Notes: a model not told the origin generated them from the sequence alone. Shown: positions 16,482 to 25,430, counted from the stretch's first letter. The stretch is 51,254 nt of DNA from Clostridiales bacterium (GCA_016303065.1 JAEDMJ010000012.1:1-51254), one strand, 5' to 3'. Translations and numbers: made by a program.

Positions 16482-17269
16482 GAAGAAACGCTTTTTCGCT
16501 GATCGCGGCGACGGTTGTGAGCGTCGCCGCGGTGGGACTGAGGATTCCGGACGCCGCGTCGGATTTTACCGACAGAAGAATTGAAAACATACCGGTGGAT
16601 GTGGAGATTGAACAGGTGAGCCTCAGCTATATGACGGAAAAAGACGTCTGCGACAAGCTCCTCCTCGTCCGTGACGAGATGATACAGTACCAGATGAACG
16701 CGGAGAGCGGGATGACCCGCACACAGGCCGAAGCGGCGAACATCGTCATCGACTATCTGAGCCGGATTTTCGATATGACATATTCGAGAGAAGTGTACGC
16801 TGAACCGTTTTTTGCGTATTTTGAAAACGGAGAAAGCCTCCGCCTCTGGCAGGTCAACCTGTATACGGAGTGGTCGGTATGCGCATCCTTTATTCTGGAC
16901 GACGCGGGAGGGACGATACTCAGTTTTGACATAAGGGACGAATTCGGCGCGGAGTTCGGACGGATCATGGACCTGGCGGCCGAAACGGCGGCTTCGGATC
17001 CGTCCGGAGGGCAAGGCGGGGACTCTCTGAAAACCGCCCAGGGCGGATATCCGGGGGGCGGCGGAGAAAACCTGGCGGAAAATTCCGAAAGCCGTGACGC
17101 CGAAACTGTTGCCGCCGGTTTTTTTGCCGACGCGCTTTTGGCGTCCTACGGCATGGAGGGGGGAGGCTATTTCCGGGGCTGCGTTTTGATCCCCGGAGCA
17201 GACGGGGAATATGCGGAAATCCCCCTCCGGGTCCTGCCGGAAGAAAACGCGGTGATATTTAACCGGTGA
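16478..17269 (+). CDS. Exported protein of unknown function coupled to the two-component system
   Basis: A 263-residue protein that I do not recognise. It has a basic N-terminus and a hydrophobic signal or anchor (about residues 4-22), a folded alpha/beta-looking region rich in acidic residues (30-165), a Gly/Ser-rich linker (about 170-200), and a C-terminal segment ending RVLPEENAVIFNR. The start is GTG at 16478, overlapping the kinase stop as GTGA behind an AAAGGAGG site, so it is translated together with the kinase. That coupling suggests an accessory protein that modulates or reports to the sensor, as YycH/YycI do for WalK; no homology to those is claimed. Confidence 0.8.
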   Translation: MRRNAFSLIAATVVSVAAVGLRIPDAASDFTDRRIENIPVDVEIEQVSLSYMTEKDVCDKLLLVRDEMIQYQMNAESGMTRTQAEAANIVIDYLSRIFDMTYSREVYAEPFFAYFENGESLRLWQVNLYTEWSVCASFILDDAGGTILSFDIRDEFGAEFGRIMDLAAETAASDPSGGQGGDSLKTAQGGYPGGGGENLAENSESRDAETVAAGFFADALLASYGMEGGGYFRGCVLIPGADGEYAEIPLRVLPEENAVIFNR

Positions 17270-17364
17270 TGCCGTTTTGATGGGGAAAGAAAGCTGATTT
17301 TTTGTCGTCTCGTTTTATCATAACCGCAACAGGCGCAAGACGCGACAGGAGGAGCTTTTGACCT

Positions 17365-18393
17365 ATGAAACAGCGTTCCGAAAAGAGAAAACACCGCAGA
17401 AGAGTCTTTTTGCTGGAGGGCACGGTTGCGGTGCTGTTTATCCTGCTTATGATATGTCTCGGGGGGCTTTTGCTTGCGGAGGCGGGGATGCGGTCTTCCG
17501 GTCCGGATGAGAAGCAGACTTCCGCCGTTCCGGCCGCGGATTTTTCGGCCCCGCCGTTTTCGGCGGCGCAAAGCACCTCCGGAGAAAGCCTTCCGCCCCA
17601 GTCCGGGGATTCCGCGGAGCCCGGATGGCGGTTCGTTTCAATGCCGGCTTCGGCCCTTGGCCGGGGCGATCTCGTGCTTGTGAACAGTTCCCGGCATTTT
17701 GACTCGTCCTATGCCGGGACCGTGAACGTCTTCGACAATAAGACCGAAAGCTATTTTGTGTGCAGCACCGGGCTCTATGTTTCGGAAAGGATAATGGAAT
17801 CCCTCAACGGCTGGCTGGATGCGTTTTCGGAGGAAACCGGAACGAGCAATGTGAACATCATTGCGGGCTACCGCGATTTTGAAACGCAGCGGGACCTCTA
17901 TGACCGGGCGCTTTTGAACCGGGGCGTGGAACACGCCCATTCTTACCTTGCGCTGCCGGGTTACAGCGAGCACCATACGGGGCTTGCCGTAGATTTGGGA
18001 ATCTACTATCCGGAGTCGGGACTGAGCGGAGATTTTACCGGAACGGGCGTTTACCGGTGGCTTGTCGAACACGCGTGGGAATACGGTTTTATCCGGCGCT
18101 ATCCGGAGGGAAAAAGTGAAATTACCGGAATTTCGTATGAATCGTGGCATTTCAGATATGTCGGAACCGCTCACGCGTATTATATGCAAAGCGAGGATCT
18201 CTGTCTTGAGGAGTATATTGAACTTCTGAAGAGCTATCCGTTTGACGGAGAGCATCTGACAGTGAGCTGCGGCGGGAGTGAGTTTGAGATATATTACTGC
18301 GGCGGATTTGAGGTTGCCGTTCCGCTGAGCGGGGAATATCTCGTTTCGGGGAACAACTGCGACGGGTTCATCGTGACGGTGGAAAAACAGTAA
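17365..18393 (+). CDS. VanY/LdcB-type D-Ala-D-Ala carboxypeptidase (peptidase M15)
   Basis: A 342-residue membrane-anchored peptidoglycan peptidase. The N-terminal anchor covers about residues 14-38, followed by a Ser/Pro-rich linker to about 90. The M15B zinc site is clear: SEHHTGLAVD gives His203 and Asp210, and WHFRYVG gives His262; the segment AGYRDFETQRDLYD is also typical. It should trim D-alanine from peptidoglycan stem peptides outside the cell. It lies 95 bases after the two-component operon and ends at a bidirectional terminator. A different peptide specificity (LD-carboxypeptidase) cannot be excluded. Confidence 0.9.
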   Translation: MKQRSEKRKHRRRVFLLEGTVAVLFILLMICLGGLLLAEAGMRSSGPDEKQTSAVPAADFSAPPFSAAQSTSGESLPPQSGDSAEPGWRFVSMPASALGRGDLVLVNSSRHFDSSYAGTVNVFDNKTESYFVCSTGLYVSERIMESLNGWLDAFSEETGTSNVNIIAGYRDFETQRDLYDRALLNRGVEHAHSYLALPGYSEHHTGLAVDLGIYYPESGLSGDFTGTGVYRWLVEHAWEYGFIRRYPEGKSEITGISYESWHFRYVGTAHAYYMQSEDLCLEEYIELLKSYPFDGEHLTVSCGGSEFEIYYCGGFEVAVPLSGEYLVSGNNCDGFIVTVEKQ

Positions 18394-18396
18394 AAA

Positions 18397-18432
18397 AAAG
18401 ACGTTTTCCGTGTCTTTTCGGAAAACGTCTTT
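18397..18432. terminator. Bidirectional terminator between the VanY-type and GH38-like genes
   Basis: AAAGACGTTTTCCG (18397-18410) pairs perfectly with CGGAAAACGTCTTT (18419-18432). A- and T-rich flanks on both sides let it serve the two convergent genes. Confidence 0.85.
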
Positions 18433-18450
18433 TGTGTTGCCCTGATAAAT

Positions 18451-20874
18451 CTATTTGACGTTGATGCGGAGGGTTTTGATCTCCCAGGGGCGGAAAACAA
18501 TGTTTTTTCCGTCGGAGGGTGAAAGCTCCCTTGCCAGAAGATCGACTTCCGCTTCCGTGCGTCCGGCGCAGGGGGAGAATGACGCCGAGGCTTCTTCGCC
18601 GGAGTAGTTGCAGAAGCGGGCGAAGACCGCGCCGTCCTCGGGATAAAGCGCGGTGAGTATGACGGCTTCGCTGCCGGAGCTGAAGTCCGCGGCGCACAGC
18701 GTTTCAAGGTCCCCGCTGCCGCGGGCGATATCGTGCGAAAGCACCGGGTATTCGTAGGAAAGGGCGCTGCGGTGGACGCCTGCTTCGGAGGTTTCGGCTC
18801 CGAACGGGAAGAGGGCAAATTCGCTTGTAAACTCTCCGTCAAGTATCCTTGTGCCGCACATATACTCGTTTGAATAGATAAGGGGCAGGGAGAGCCGGTT
18901 TCCTTCCACGGCGGAGCCCATGCAGCCGCGGTTGAAAACCGCAAGCCCGCCGTCTTTGTCCCTCAGGCTCAGCCAGTAGATGCCCTGGAGATAGGTCGGA
19001 TTGGCCGCTTCCGGCGGGACTTCGTGATCCACGAGAACCTTTGAGCCCTTGTACCAGAAATCCTCGGGGACGGGTATCTGGCCGTTCCATTCGGCAATGG
19101 AGAAGGGCAGATCTCTGAACATACGGCGGTCTTCGCCGAGACAGAGGTTGAGGACAAAGCGGAGCTTTTCCTCGTGGACAAAGCCGTTGACAGTGAAGGG
19201 GCTGTGTATGCCCTTTGAAACTCCGGTGCGTCCCACAAGGTCATTGTGAAGCTCAAAGGAGGACGAGCACTCGATCCGGTTCAGACCTTCGGATATCTTC
19301 ATTTCAAAGCGGAAGGGAATGCTGCCGACGAGTCCGTTCTGGACCGCGGAAACGGAGCGGGACGAGATTCTGACGCTCCACTGTCCGCGCGAGGCCAGAT
19401 CCCCCTCCTGCATCCAGCCGCGGAAAAGCGCGCCCTCCCCGTTGTCGGCAATGAGGCGTCCGGATTTTTTGTCGGTCAATGAGACGATCCCTTTTTCGTT
19501 CAGGACAAAGCGCCACAGCGGAGTTTCGAGCACGCCGGAGGCGGCGTCGTAGGAAAAGCCCGGGCACAGGGCGGGAAAACCGTCTTTTTTCAGGGTTATG
19601 CGCTTTGCGGTCAGGGGGCTGAGGTTGACAAAAAAGCGGAGTTTTTCGCCGCAGAGCTCACAGGGCAGGGATTTTTCTCCGTCGAAAGCGGCGGAATTTC
19701 CGCGGGCGTCCGTCTCGACCCACTGTGACACGGGGAAGGAGGCGGTGTTGAAGACAAGAACTCCGTCCGCGTCCGGGCGGGCAAAACGGGAGCCGATGCT
19801 TTCAAGGGACGCGGCTTTGGCAGCGCGCGAGGCGGAAAGGGAGTCGGGAATGAAGCGGCGCGCTTCGTCAAGGAGCCCGCAGATCGTGACGTCGTGGTGC
19901 TGGGCGATGAGCGCGTTTTTCCATGCGTTCTCCAGGTCTTCCTGAAGGGATTTGCCGCCGAGCATGACCGAGAGCGCGTTGGCTCTTTCGGCAAGGGCGG
20001 CGTTTGTCTCTGCCGCGCGGCAGCCGTTGAATATCTCGTTTCCGCAGTATCCCCAGGGCATTCTGCCGTGGAAGTCGTTGTCGGTGGTGACGAGTTTTTC
20101 ATTGGGCCTGCCGAAAATTCCGGGAAGCTCTTCCAAAAGCACGAACCTGTAATTGTCCTTTTCCTCGGCGTGGGCGGCGAGCTCCTCCTTGCGGAGGGTG
20201 AGGTCGTCGTAGCGCGAGGCGAGGAGGGGCTCGTATTTGCTGAACATTTTTTCAAAGTCTTCAAGCGAGTATTCGGAATCTCCGGGCCAGCGGGTGAGCA
20301 CCCAGTTGTCGAGCGTTGTGTTGCAGTAGCCGACGCCCTGTTCGGGGTAAGTCGGAACGGCGGGGATACCGGTCCCGTCCTTTCCGACCCAGAGCCCCCA
20401 GGCCGCGTCGAAGGGCTTCTGGTATCCGTAGTTCATGACGTGGGTACGGAAGATCGCGGCTTCGTAGCCGCAGAGGCGGAGAAGCTGGGGCGTTTGGTTG
20501 TTTAGGGCGAATTCAGAAATGGCGTAGACCGTCGGAGTGCATCCGAAATGGCGGAGATTGGAGCGTATCGCATAGGAGAGCTGGCGCACATTGGACTCTT
20601 CGGAGATAAAAAGGGAGAGCGGCTGTCCGTAGGTGCTGGAGCCCAGCCCGAAACGCCCGGGATATTTTTTGAGAACCTCGCCGATCGTGCGGTTGATGTC
20701 CGGGGCGGTCCGCTCCAGCTCGTCAAAGGTGAACGCCTCAAAGTCAAGGCCGATTTTGAACTTCGGATATTTCTCAAGCCAATCAACGGCGCTTGCAAGT
20801 CTGTCCCTGACTTTGTCGCCCCAGAGAACGTATCCTCCGTGGTCGTAGGTCAGGATATACATGATTTTTTCCAT
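18451..20874 (-). CDS. Divergent GH38-like glycoside hydrolase
   Basis: An 807-residue protein with the overall plan of GH38 alpha-mannosidases: an N-terminal beta/alpha domain, a helical middle with WKNALIAQHHDVTICG (residues 318-332) and a large beta-sandwich C-terminus. The canonical zinc motif HxD..W is replaced by YDHGGYVLW (residues 10-18), and the nucleophile region, normally D-x-F-G, reads ISEFALN (Glu121). It is therefore a distant branch whose activity should not be assumed. There is no signal peptide, so it is cytoplasmic. The start at 20874 follows GAGGGAAC; an upstream ATG adds eleven residues. It is transcribed alone. Confidence 0.72.
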   Translation of the reverse strand: MEKIMYILTYDHGGYVLWGDKVRDRLASAVDWLEKYPKFKIGLDFEAFTFDELERTAPDINRTIGEVLKKYPGRFGLGSSTYGQPLSLFISEESNVRQLSYAIRSNLRHFGCTPTVYAISEFALNNQTPQLLRLCGYEAAIFRTHVMNYGYQKPFDAAWGLWVGKDGTGIPAVPTYPEQGVGYCNTTLDNWVLTRWPGDSEYSLEDFEKMFSKYEPLLASRYDDLTLRKEELAAHAEEKDNYRFVLLEELPGIFGRPNEKLVTTDNDFHGRMPWGYCGNEIFNGCRAAETNAALAERANALSVMLGGKSLQEDLENAWKNALIAQHHDVTICGLLDEARRFIPDSLSASRAAKAASLESIGSRFARPDADGVLVFNTASFPVSQWVETDARGNSAAFDGEKSLPCELCGEKLRFFVNLSPLTAKRITLKKDGFPALCPGFSYDAASGVLETPLWRFVLNEKGIVSLTDKKSGRLIADNGEGALFRGWMQEGDLASRGQWSVRISSRSVSAVQNGLVGSIPFRFEMKISEGLNRIECSSSFELHNDLVGRTGVSKGIHSPFTVNGFVHEEKLRFVLNLCLGEDRRMFRDLPFSIAEWNGQIPVPEDFWYKGSKVLVDHEVPPEAANPTYLQGIYWLSLRDKDGGLAVFNRGCMGSAVEGNRLSLPLIYSNEYMCGTRILDGEFTSEFALFPFGAETSEAGVHRSALSYEYPVLSHDIARGSGDLETLCAADFSSGSEAVILTALYPEDGAVFARFCNYSGEEASASFSPCAGRTEAEVDLLARELSPSDGKNIVFRPWEIKTLRINVK

Positions 20875-21054
20875 ATAATTGTTCCCTCGCCTTTTCAGAT
20901 TTGACATGGAACTGTCAAAAACAAGTATATCAAGCGTACAGGGGTCTTGTCAATCCGTTTTCTGAAAAAACATATAAGCGTAACGAAATCGCCGCCGGAA
21001 AGACCGGGGAAGGGAGGAATAAAAGCTCTTTCGGCCGAAAAACCGAAGATGCCG

Positions 21055-21105
21055 CAAAAAGCGGGCGCGAAACGCCGCAGAAGCTTTCCGTGCGGCGTTT
21101 CGCGC
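21055..21105 (-). terminator. Terminator of the HTH repeat-protein gene
   Basis: GCGCGAAACGCCGCA (21065-21079) pairs perfectly over 15 bases with TGCGGCGTTTCGCGC (21091-21105). On the minus strand a TTTTT run follows after four bases. The remainder of the gap 20875-21146 shows no gene. Confidence 0.75.
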
Positions 21106-21146
21106 GGCTTTGAAAAGAGTTCTGCGGGAAGCCGGAGAGGCGGCCG

Positions 21147-21956
21147 TCACATAAAAAGCAGAAAGAGCCGTTTTGCCCAGGAAAGATACCCGGGAACGAT
21201 TTCGTTCAGCAGGTCGCAGACTTCCCTGTATCCGGCTTCCGGAAGCGAGCCGGTGTTTGAAAAGAGCCGTCCGAACGCTTCGGTGCGTCCGAGGGCGACG
21301 GCGGCGCGGGCGTGGTCGCCGAGCGCCGCGTACTTTCCGACGGCAAGGGCTCCCACCGAAAACGCTCCGGCGGAGGCGGCTCCGGCCGAAAAAACGCCCG
21401 CGGCGACCGCACCGGCGGCGATGACGCCTGCGGCGACTGCGCCGAATGCGGCGGCTCCCACCGAAAAAACTCCGACAGCCAAAAGTCCCAGGGAGAAGAC
21501 TCCGAAAGAAAAGACTCCGCATGAGGCGAGACCCGCCGAAAAAACGCCGCACGAGGCAAGGCCGAGGGAAAACACGCCCCTGGAGACAAGACCGACCGCA
21601 AATATGCCTTTTGCCGCCCGTCCGGGCCCGATGTTTATGTGCCACAAAGGTATGCCGCGGAAAGTGCGGCTGCTTTTCTTTTCAAAGGACAAATTTCCAA
21701 AACCGAATGAAAACCGCCGCTGCGGTTCCGAAACGGGCTGTGGGCCGCCGCTTTTTTCCGCGGAGTCGTTGAGAAGATAGTCGACGGAGCAGTCGTAGAT
21801 TTTTGAAAGGCGGATGAGCTTTTCCGTTTCGGGATATGCCGCGTCGGATTCCCATTTGCTTATGGCCTGTCTTGAAACGCCGAGAAGTTCGGAAAGCTGT
21901 TCCTGAGTGAAGTTGTTTTCTTTTCTGAGGCGGGAAAGTTTTTCGCCGGTCGTCAT
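21147..21956 (-). CDS. XRE-family HTH protein with a glycine pentapeptide-like repeat solenoid
   Basis: A 269-residue protein. Residues 1-62 form an XRE/Cro-type helix-turn-helix domain (LSRLRKENNFTQEQLSELLG, then SRQAISKWE). After a linker comes a strict five-residue repeat: glycines occur at 112 and then at every fifth position from 117 to 207, with pattern G-[VLA]-[FVALI]-[SA]-x. The repeat is hydrophobic and small-residue rich and could form a four-sided beta-solenoid or sit in the membrane. A short C-terminal helical region ends KRLFLLFM. The start follows AGGAGG at good spacing. It is divergent from the DUF3737 gene. Its role is unknown; related clostridial HTH proteins with GVFSFG-type repeats exist. 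Confidence 0.85.
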   Translation of the reverse strand: MTTGEKLSRLRKENNFTQEQLSELLGVSRQAISKWESDAAYPETEKLIRLSKIYDCSVDYLLNDSAEKSGGPQPVSEPQRRFSFGFGNLSFEKKSSRTFRGIPLWHINIGPGRAAKGIFAVGLVSRGVFSLGLASCGVFSAGLASCGVFSFGVFSLGLLAVGVFSVGAAAFGAVAAGVIAAGAVAAGVFSAGAASAGAFSVGALAVGKYAALGDHARAAVALGRTEAFGRLFSNTGSLPEAGYREVCDLLNEIVPGYLSWAKRLFLLFM

Positions 21957-22108
21957 GTTTGACGCTTCCTCCTTTTTTTGTCGGTGGGATAATTGTATCA
22001 CAGTTTCGGAGGTATTTTCCACCGATTTGCGATTTCGGAATGTAAACTTTCGGTTGCATCTGCGTTTGGGGGCGGGGCAGGAAGACTTTTTGGGGGATGG
22101 ACGGGATA

Positions 22109-22137
22109 TTGCGCAAAGCCGCGCCAGGATGTATAAT
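22109..22137 (+). promoter_or_regulatory. Sigma-A promoter of the DUF3737 gene
   Basis: TTGCGC (22109-22114), 17-base spacer and TATAAT (22132-22137), 33 bases before the start codon. Confidence 0.7.
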
Positions 22138-22170
22138 ATACGAAAAAACGGGAGGAGACGTAAAAGCACA

Positions 22171-23043
22171 ATGAACAGGAAGATAACCCGGATGACATTT
22201 GACGAAGAGCGCGCGCTTTACGGTCTTCGCGACGCTGTGGTCGACGACTGTACCTTTGCAGGCCCGGCGGACGGGGAGAGCGCCCTTAAAGAGTCGGAAA
22301 ACGTGGAGGTCAGAAACTGCCGCTTTTCGCTGAGATATCCTCTCTGGCACGCAAGGCATTTTCTCCTTGCGGACTCGTCGCTTGACGAGCTCACAAGAGC
22401 TCCGATATGGTACGCTTCCGACGGAAGAATTGACGGCACGGAGATAAACGGAGTAAAATGCCTCAGGGAATGCCGGAACATTTCGCTCTCCGGAGTGCGC
22501 GCCGTTTCGCCGGAGTTCGGCTGGAAATGTGCGGAGATAAACATGAGCCGCTGCGATATAACTTCGGAGTATTTTCTGCTGGAGTGCGCGGGGGGACATA
22601 TTGACGGCCTGAAGCTGAAGGGAAAGTATTCTTTTCAGTATACGCAGGGGCTCACCGTCGAAAACTCCGACCTGGACACGAAGGACGCCTTCTGGCACGC
22701 GAAAAACCTTGTCATCAGGAACTGCACGGTAAAGGGCGAATACCTTGCCTGGTACTCCGACGGGATCACCTTTGAAAACTGCCGGATAATCGGGACTCAG
22801 CCCCTCTGCTACTGCAAAAATCTGAAGCTTGTGGACTGCACGATGGAAGATACGGATCTTGCTTTTGAGTATTCCGACGTTGAAGCGGACGTCAGGGGAA
22901 ATATCGTCTCCGTCAAAAATCCGAAGTCGGGATACATAAAAGCCGGCTCCGTCGGAGAGATAATCCTTCGCGATTCCGTCATGGAGACAAACTGCGAAAT
23001 TTTCGTGGGAGACGGGGAAAATCAGTCCGCCGTGCTGAAATAA
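22171..23043 (+). CDS. DUF3737-type right-handed beta-helix protein
   Basis: A 290-residue protein matching the DUF3737 family: short near-repeats such as NVEVRNCRFS, GLTVENSDLD, NLVIRNCTVKG, GITFENCRII and NLKLVDCTMED, each a coil of a parallel beta-helix with inward hydrophobic residues and conserved Asn/Cys. Conserved family phrases PLWHARH, DAFWHAKN and LAWYSDG are visible. There is no signal peptide, so it is cytoplasmic. The biochemical role of the family is not known to me; a sugar-related function has been guessed from the fold. The ATG at 22171 follows GGAGGAG; upstream in-frame extension is spurious. Confidence 0.88.
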   Translation: MNRKITRMTFDEERALYGLRDAVVDDCTFAGPADGESALKESENVEVRNCRFSLRYPLWHARHFLLADSSLDELTRAPIWYASDGRIDGTEINGVKCLRECRNISLSGVRAVSPEFGWKCAEINMSRCDITSEYFLLECAGGHIDGLKLKGKYSFQYTQGLTVENSDLDTKDAFWHAKNLVIRNCTVKGEYLAWYSDGITFENCRIIGTQPLCYCKNLKLVDCTMEDTDLAFEYSDVEADVRGNIVSVKNPKSGYIKAGSVGEIILRDSVMETNCEIFVGDGENQSAVLK

Positions 23044-23210
23044 GCGCCGGCCGGAAAAGCGGCGTCAACACGGTTTGACGCAAATGTTTTTTCCGCAAAA
23101 AGCAATCCCGGTCCGCCCCGGCGGCGCAAAAAACCGTGCTCACGCCGCAAACAACAAAAGCGAACAATGCAAAGCGCGCCTCCCGGCAAAAGTATTGGAA
23201 GAATTGCATA

Positions 23211-23239
23211 TTGAAAACAACGGGGCGTAATGATAAAAT
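23211..23239 (+). promoter_or_regulatory. Sigma-A promoter of ilvE
   Basis: TTGAAA (23211-23216), 17-base spacer and TAAAAT (23234-23239). No T-box leader elements are visible between it and the start codon 50 bases away. The rest of the gap from 23044 shows no gene. Confidence 0.7.
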
Positions 23240-23289
23240 AAACCATTAAGATTTCAATAATCAACCAATATACGAAAGGAAGCAAAGAT

Positions 23290-24354
23290 ATGGATATCCG
23301 TATCGAAAGAGTCTCGCCCGACAAGGCGAAAAAGAAGCCGGAGGGAGCTCTTGGCTTCGGAAAATATTTCACGGACCATATGTTCCTGATGGAATACACG
23401 ACCGGCAAGGGCTGGCACGACGCAAGAATCGTTCCCTACGGACCGATTGCTCTGGATCCCTCCGCGATGGTCTTCCACTACGGCCAGGAGATATTTGAGG
23501 GTCTGAAAGCCTACCACGCTGCCGACGGAAGAACTCTTCTGTTCCGCCCGGACGAGAACGCAAAGCGTATGAACTCCTCGTGCCACCGTCTCTGCATGCC
23601 GGAGATCCCGGTGGACACTTGGGTCGAATGCGTCAAGGCCGCCGTTAAGAACGACATTGACTGGATCCCCACCGATTTCGGCACTTCGCTCTACATCCGT
23701 CCCTTTATGATCGCCACCGACCCGTTCCTCGGCGTCCGCGCCTCCGACCACTATTACTTCATCATCATCCTGAGCCCGGTCGCCAGCTATTACGAGTCCG
23801 GCCTCAACCCCGTCAGGATATACATCGAGACTGAGTACGTCCGGGCCGTCCGCGGCGGCACCGGTTTCACCAAGTGCGGCGGAAACTACGCCGCGTCCAT
23901 CCTCTCCCAGTCGAACGCCCACACCGAGGGCTACGAGCAGGTGCTCTGGCTTGACGGCGTCCACAGGGAGTACATCGAAGAAGTCGGCGCAATGAACGTT
24001 TTCTTCAAGATCGACGGCGAGATAGTCACTCCTTCGCTTGAGGGAAGCATTCTTCCGGGCATCACCCGCAAGTCCGCAATCGAGCTTCTTACCAAAAAAG
24101 GATACAAAGTCAGCGAAAGAAAGCTTTCCGTCAGGGAGGTCGAAGAGGCAGCCGACGCGGGCAAGCTGGAAGAGATATTCGGCACGGGAACGGCTGCGGT
24201 CATCTCCCCCGTCGGCGAGCTGAAGATCGGCGGCAAGCACATCGTCATCAACGACAACAAGATCGGCGAAGTTTCATCCTGGCTTTACAATACCCTCACC
24301 GGCATCCAGTGGGGCCGCATTGAAGACAAGAACGGCTGGACTGTCACTATCTGA
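23290..24354 (+). CDS. ilvE: Branched-chain amino acid aminotransferase
   Basis: A 354-residue fold-type IV PLP enzyme, swapping amino groups between leucine, isoleucine or valine and 2-oxoglutarate. The PLP lysine is Lys195 in GFTKCGGNYAAS. YGQEIFEGLKAY, LYIRPFM and the C-terminal GTAAVISPVG with GEVSSWLYNTLTGIQWG are class II branched-chain aminotransferase signatures, and the length fits that class. The gene has its own promoter and an AAAGGAAG site and uses many C-ending codons, suggesting good expression. Confidence 0.95.
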   Translation: MDIRIERVSPDKAKKKPEGALGFGKYFTDHMFLMEYTTGKGWHDARIVPYGPIALDPSAMVFHYGQEIFEGLKAYHAADGRTLLFRPDENAKRMNSSCHRLCMPEIPVDTWVECVKAAVKNDIDWIPTDFGTSLYIRPFMIATDPFLGVRASDHYYFIIILSPVASYYESGLNPVRIYIETEYVRAVRGGTGFTKCGGNYAASILSQSNAHTEGYEQVLWLDGVHREYIEEVGAMNVFFKIDGEIVTPSLEGSILPGITRKSAIELLTKKGYKVSERKLSVREVEEAADAGKLEEIFGTGTAAVISPVGELKIGGKHIVINDNKIGEVSSWLYNTLTGIQWGRIEDKNGWTVTI

Positions 24355-24401
24355 AGTTAGTTTTCAAATGACAGATTATTTCCCGTTTTGGAGGGTTTTG
24401 A

Positions 24402-25430
24402 ATGTCTAAAACAAAGGGCGGAAAATCCGTCGTCGGGAGACTGGCAAAGCGCTGGTTCATCGACGCGCTTTCCTCGATGGCGCTCGGACTTTTTGCCTCT
24501 CTTATCATCGGATTGATAATCGAGCAGTTCGGGAAGATCCCGAAGCTTGAATTTCTGACGGGATACGCAAGCTATACCAAACAGGTCACAGGCGCGGCAA
24601 TCGGCGTCGCCATAGCCTACGGCCTGAAAGCGAAACCTCTGGCCGTTTTTTCAAGCGCGGCGGTCGGCGCGTTTGCCTATGAGCTGGGCGGTCCTTTCGG
24701 GGCCTATGTCGCGGCGCTTGTCGGAGCGGAGGTCGGAAACCTTCTTGCCGGAAAAACGAAGTTCGACATCGTTCTCGTTCCTCTGACGACGATAATTCCC
24801 GGCTGCGTCGTGGCTTCTCTGACCGGGCCGTATATCCAGATTGCGATGACGGCCATCGGCGGCTTTATCAACCGCACCACGGAGCTTGCGCCGGTTCCGA
24901 TGGGAATACTCGTCTCGGTCGTAATGGGCATGGCGCTTACCGCGCCGATATCCTCCGCGGCGATCGGCATTTCTCTCGGGCTCGAGGGAATTGCCGGCGG
25001 AGCGGCCTGTGTCGGCTGTGCGGCGAACATGATCGGTTTTGCCGTGGCGAGCTTCCGCGAGAACAGGTGGAGCGGTCTTGTGAGCCAGGGTCTCGGAACC
25101 TCGATGCTCCAGGTCGGAAACATCGTCCGCAGGCCGTGGATCTGGCTTCCCGCCATCATATCTTCGGCAATACTGGGGCCGATATCCTCCGCGGTTCTCA
25201 AAATGACCACTTACCCCGGAGGCTCCGGAATGGGCACGAGCGGTCTTGTGGGTCAGTTCCTGACCTACACGTCAATGGTCGACGACGGACAGTCGAAGGT
25301 CTACACGATCCTCTGCATCGTATTCATGCACTTCGTGCTTCCCGCCGCGTTGTCCCTTGGAATCAGCGAAGCGATGCGGAAGCTCGGCTGGATCCGTCAG
25401 GGAGACATGGCTCTGAAATCGGAAATATGA
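24402..25430 (+). CDS. PTS EIIC-like membrane protein (PTS_EIIC_2 type)
   Basis: A 342-residue polytopic membrane protein with about nine hydrophobic segments, rich in Gly and Ala. It resembles the PTS_EIIC_2 group: DALSSMALGLFASLIIG near the start, PLTTIIPGCVVA, MALTAPISSAAIGISLGLEGIAGGAACVGCAANMIGFA in pieces, and a GSGMGTSGLVGQ segment. No IIA or IIB partner is adjacent, so it may work as a transporter independent of the phosphotransferase system or with distant partners. The substrate is unknown. The ATG follows TTGGAGGG. Confidence 0.85.
   Translation: MSKTKGGKSVVGRLAKRWFIDALSSMALGLFASLIIGLIIEQFGKIPKLEFLTGYASYTKQVTGAAIGVAIAYGLKAKPLAVFSSAAVGAFAYELGGPFGAYVAALVGAEVGNLLAGKTKFDIVLVPLTTIIPGCVVASLTGPYIQIAMTAIGGFINRTTELAPVPMGILVSVVMGMALTAPISSAAIGISLGLEGIAGGAACVGCAANMIGFAVASFRENRWSGLVSQGLGTSMLQVGNIVRRPWIWLPAIISSAILGPISSAVLKMTTYPGGSGMGTSGLVGQFLTYTSMVDDGQSKVYTILCIVFMHFVLPAALSLGISEAMRKLGWIRQGDMALKSEI

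Noticed and set aside
21300..21640. Direct DNA repeats that might be read as a CRISPR or satellite array
   Set aside because: The repetition has a 15-base coding period without spacers and is explained by the protein repeat of the HTH gene.
21173..21780. Arg/Pro- and Ala/Pro-rich plus-strand frames over the repeat region
   Set aside because: They are the other frames of the repetitive DNA encoding the glycine pentads; periodic DNA yields repetitive peptides in every frame.
23044..23289. Possible T-box leader before ilvE
   Set aside because: No conserved T-box sequence or specifier hairpin is visible, and the promoter lies only 50 bases before the start codon.
23290..25430. ilvE and the PTS-IIC-like gene as one metabolic system
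   Set aside because: They are adjacent and in the same direction, but no shared pathway is evident, so no functional link is claimed.
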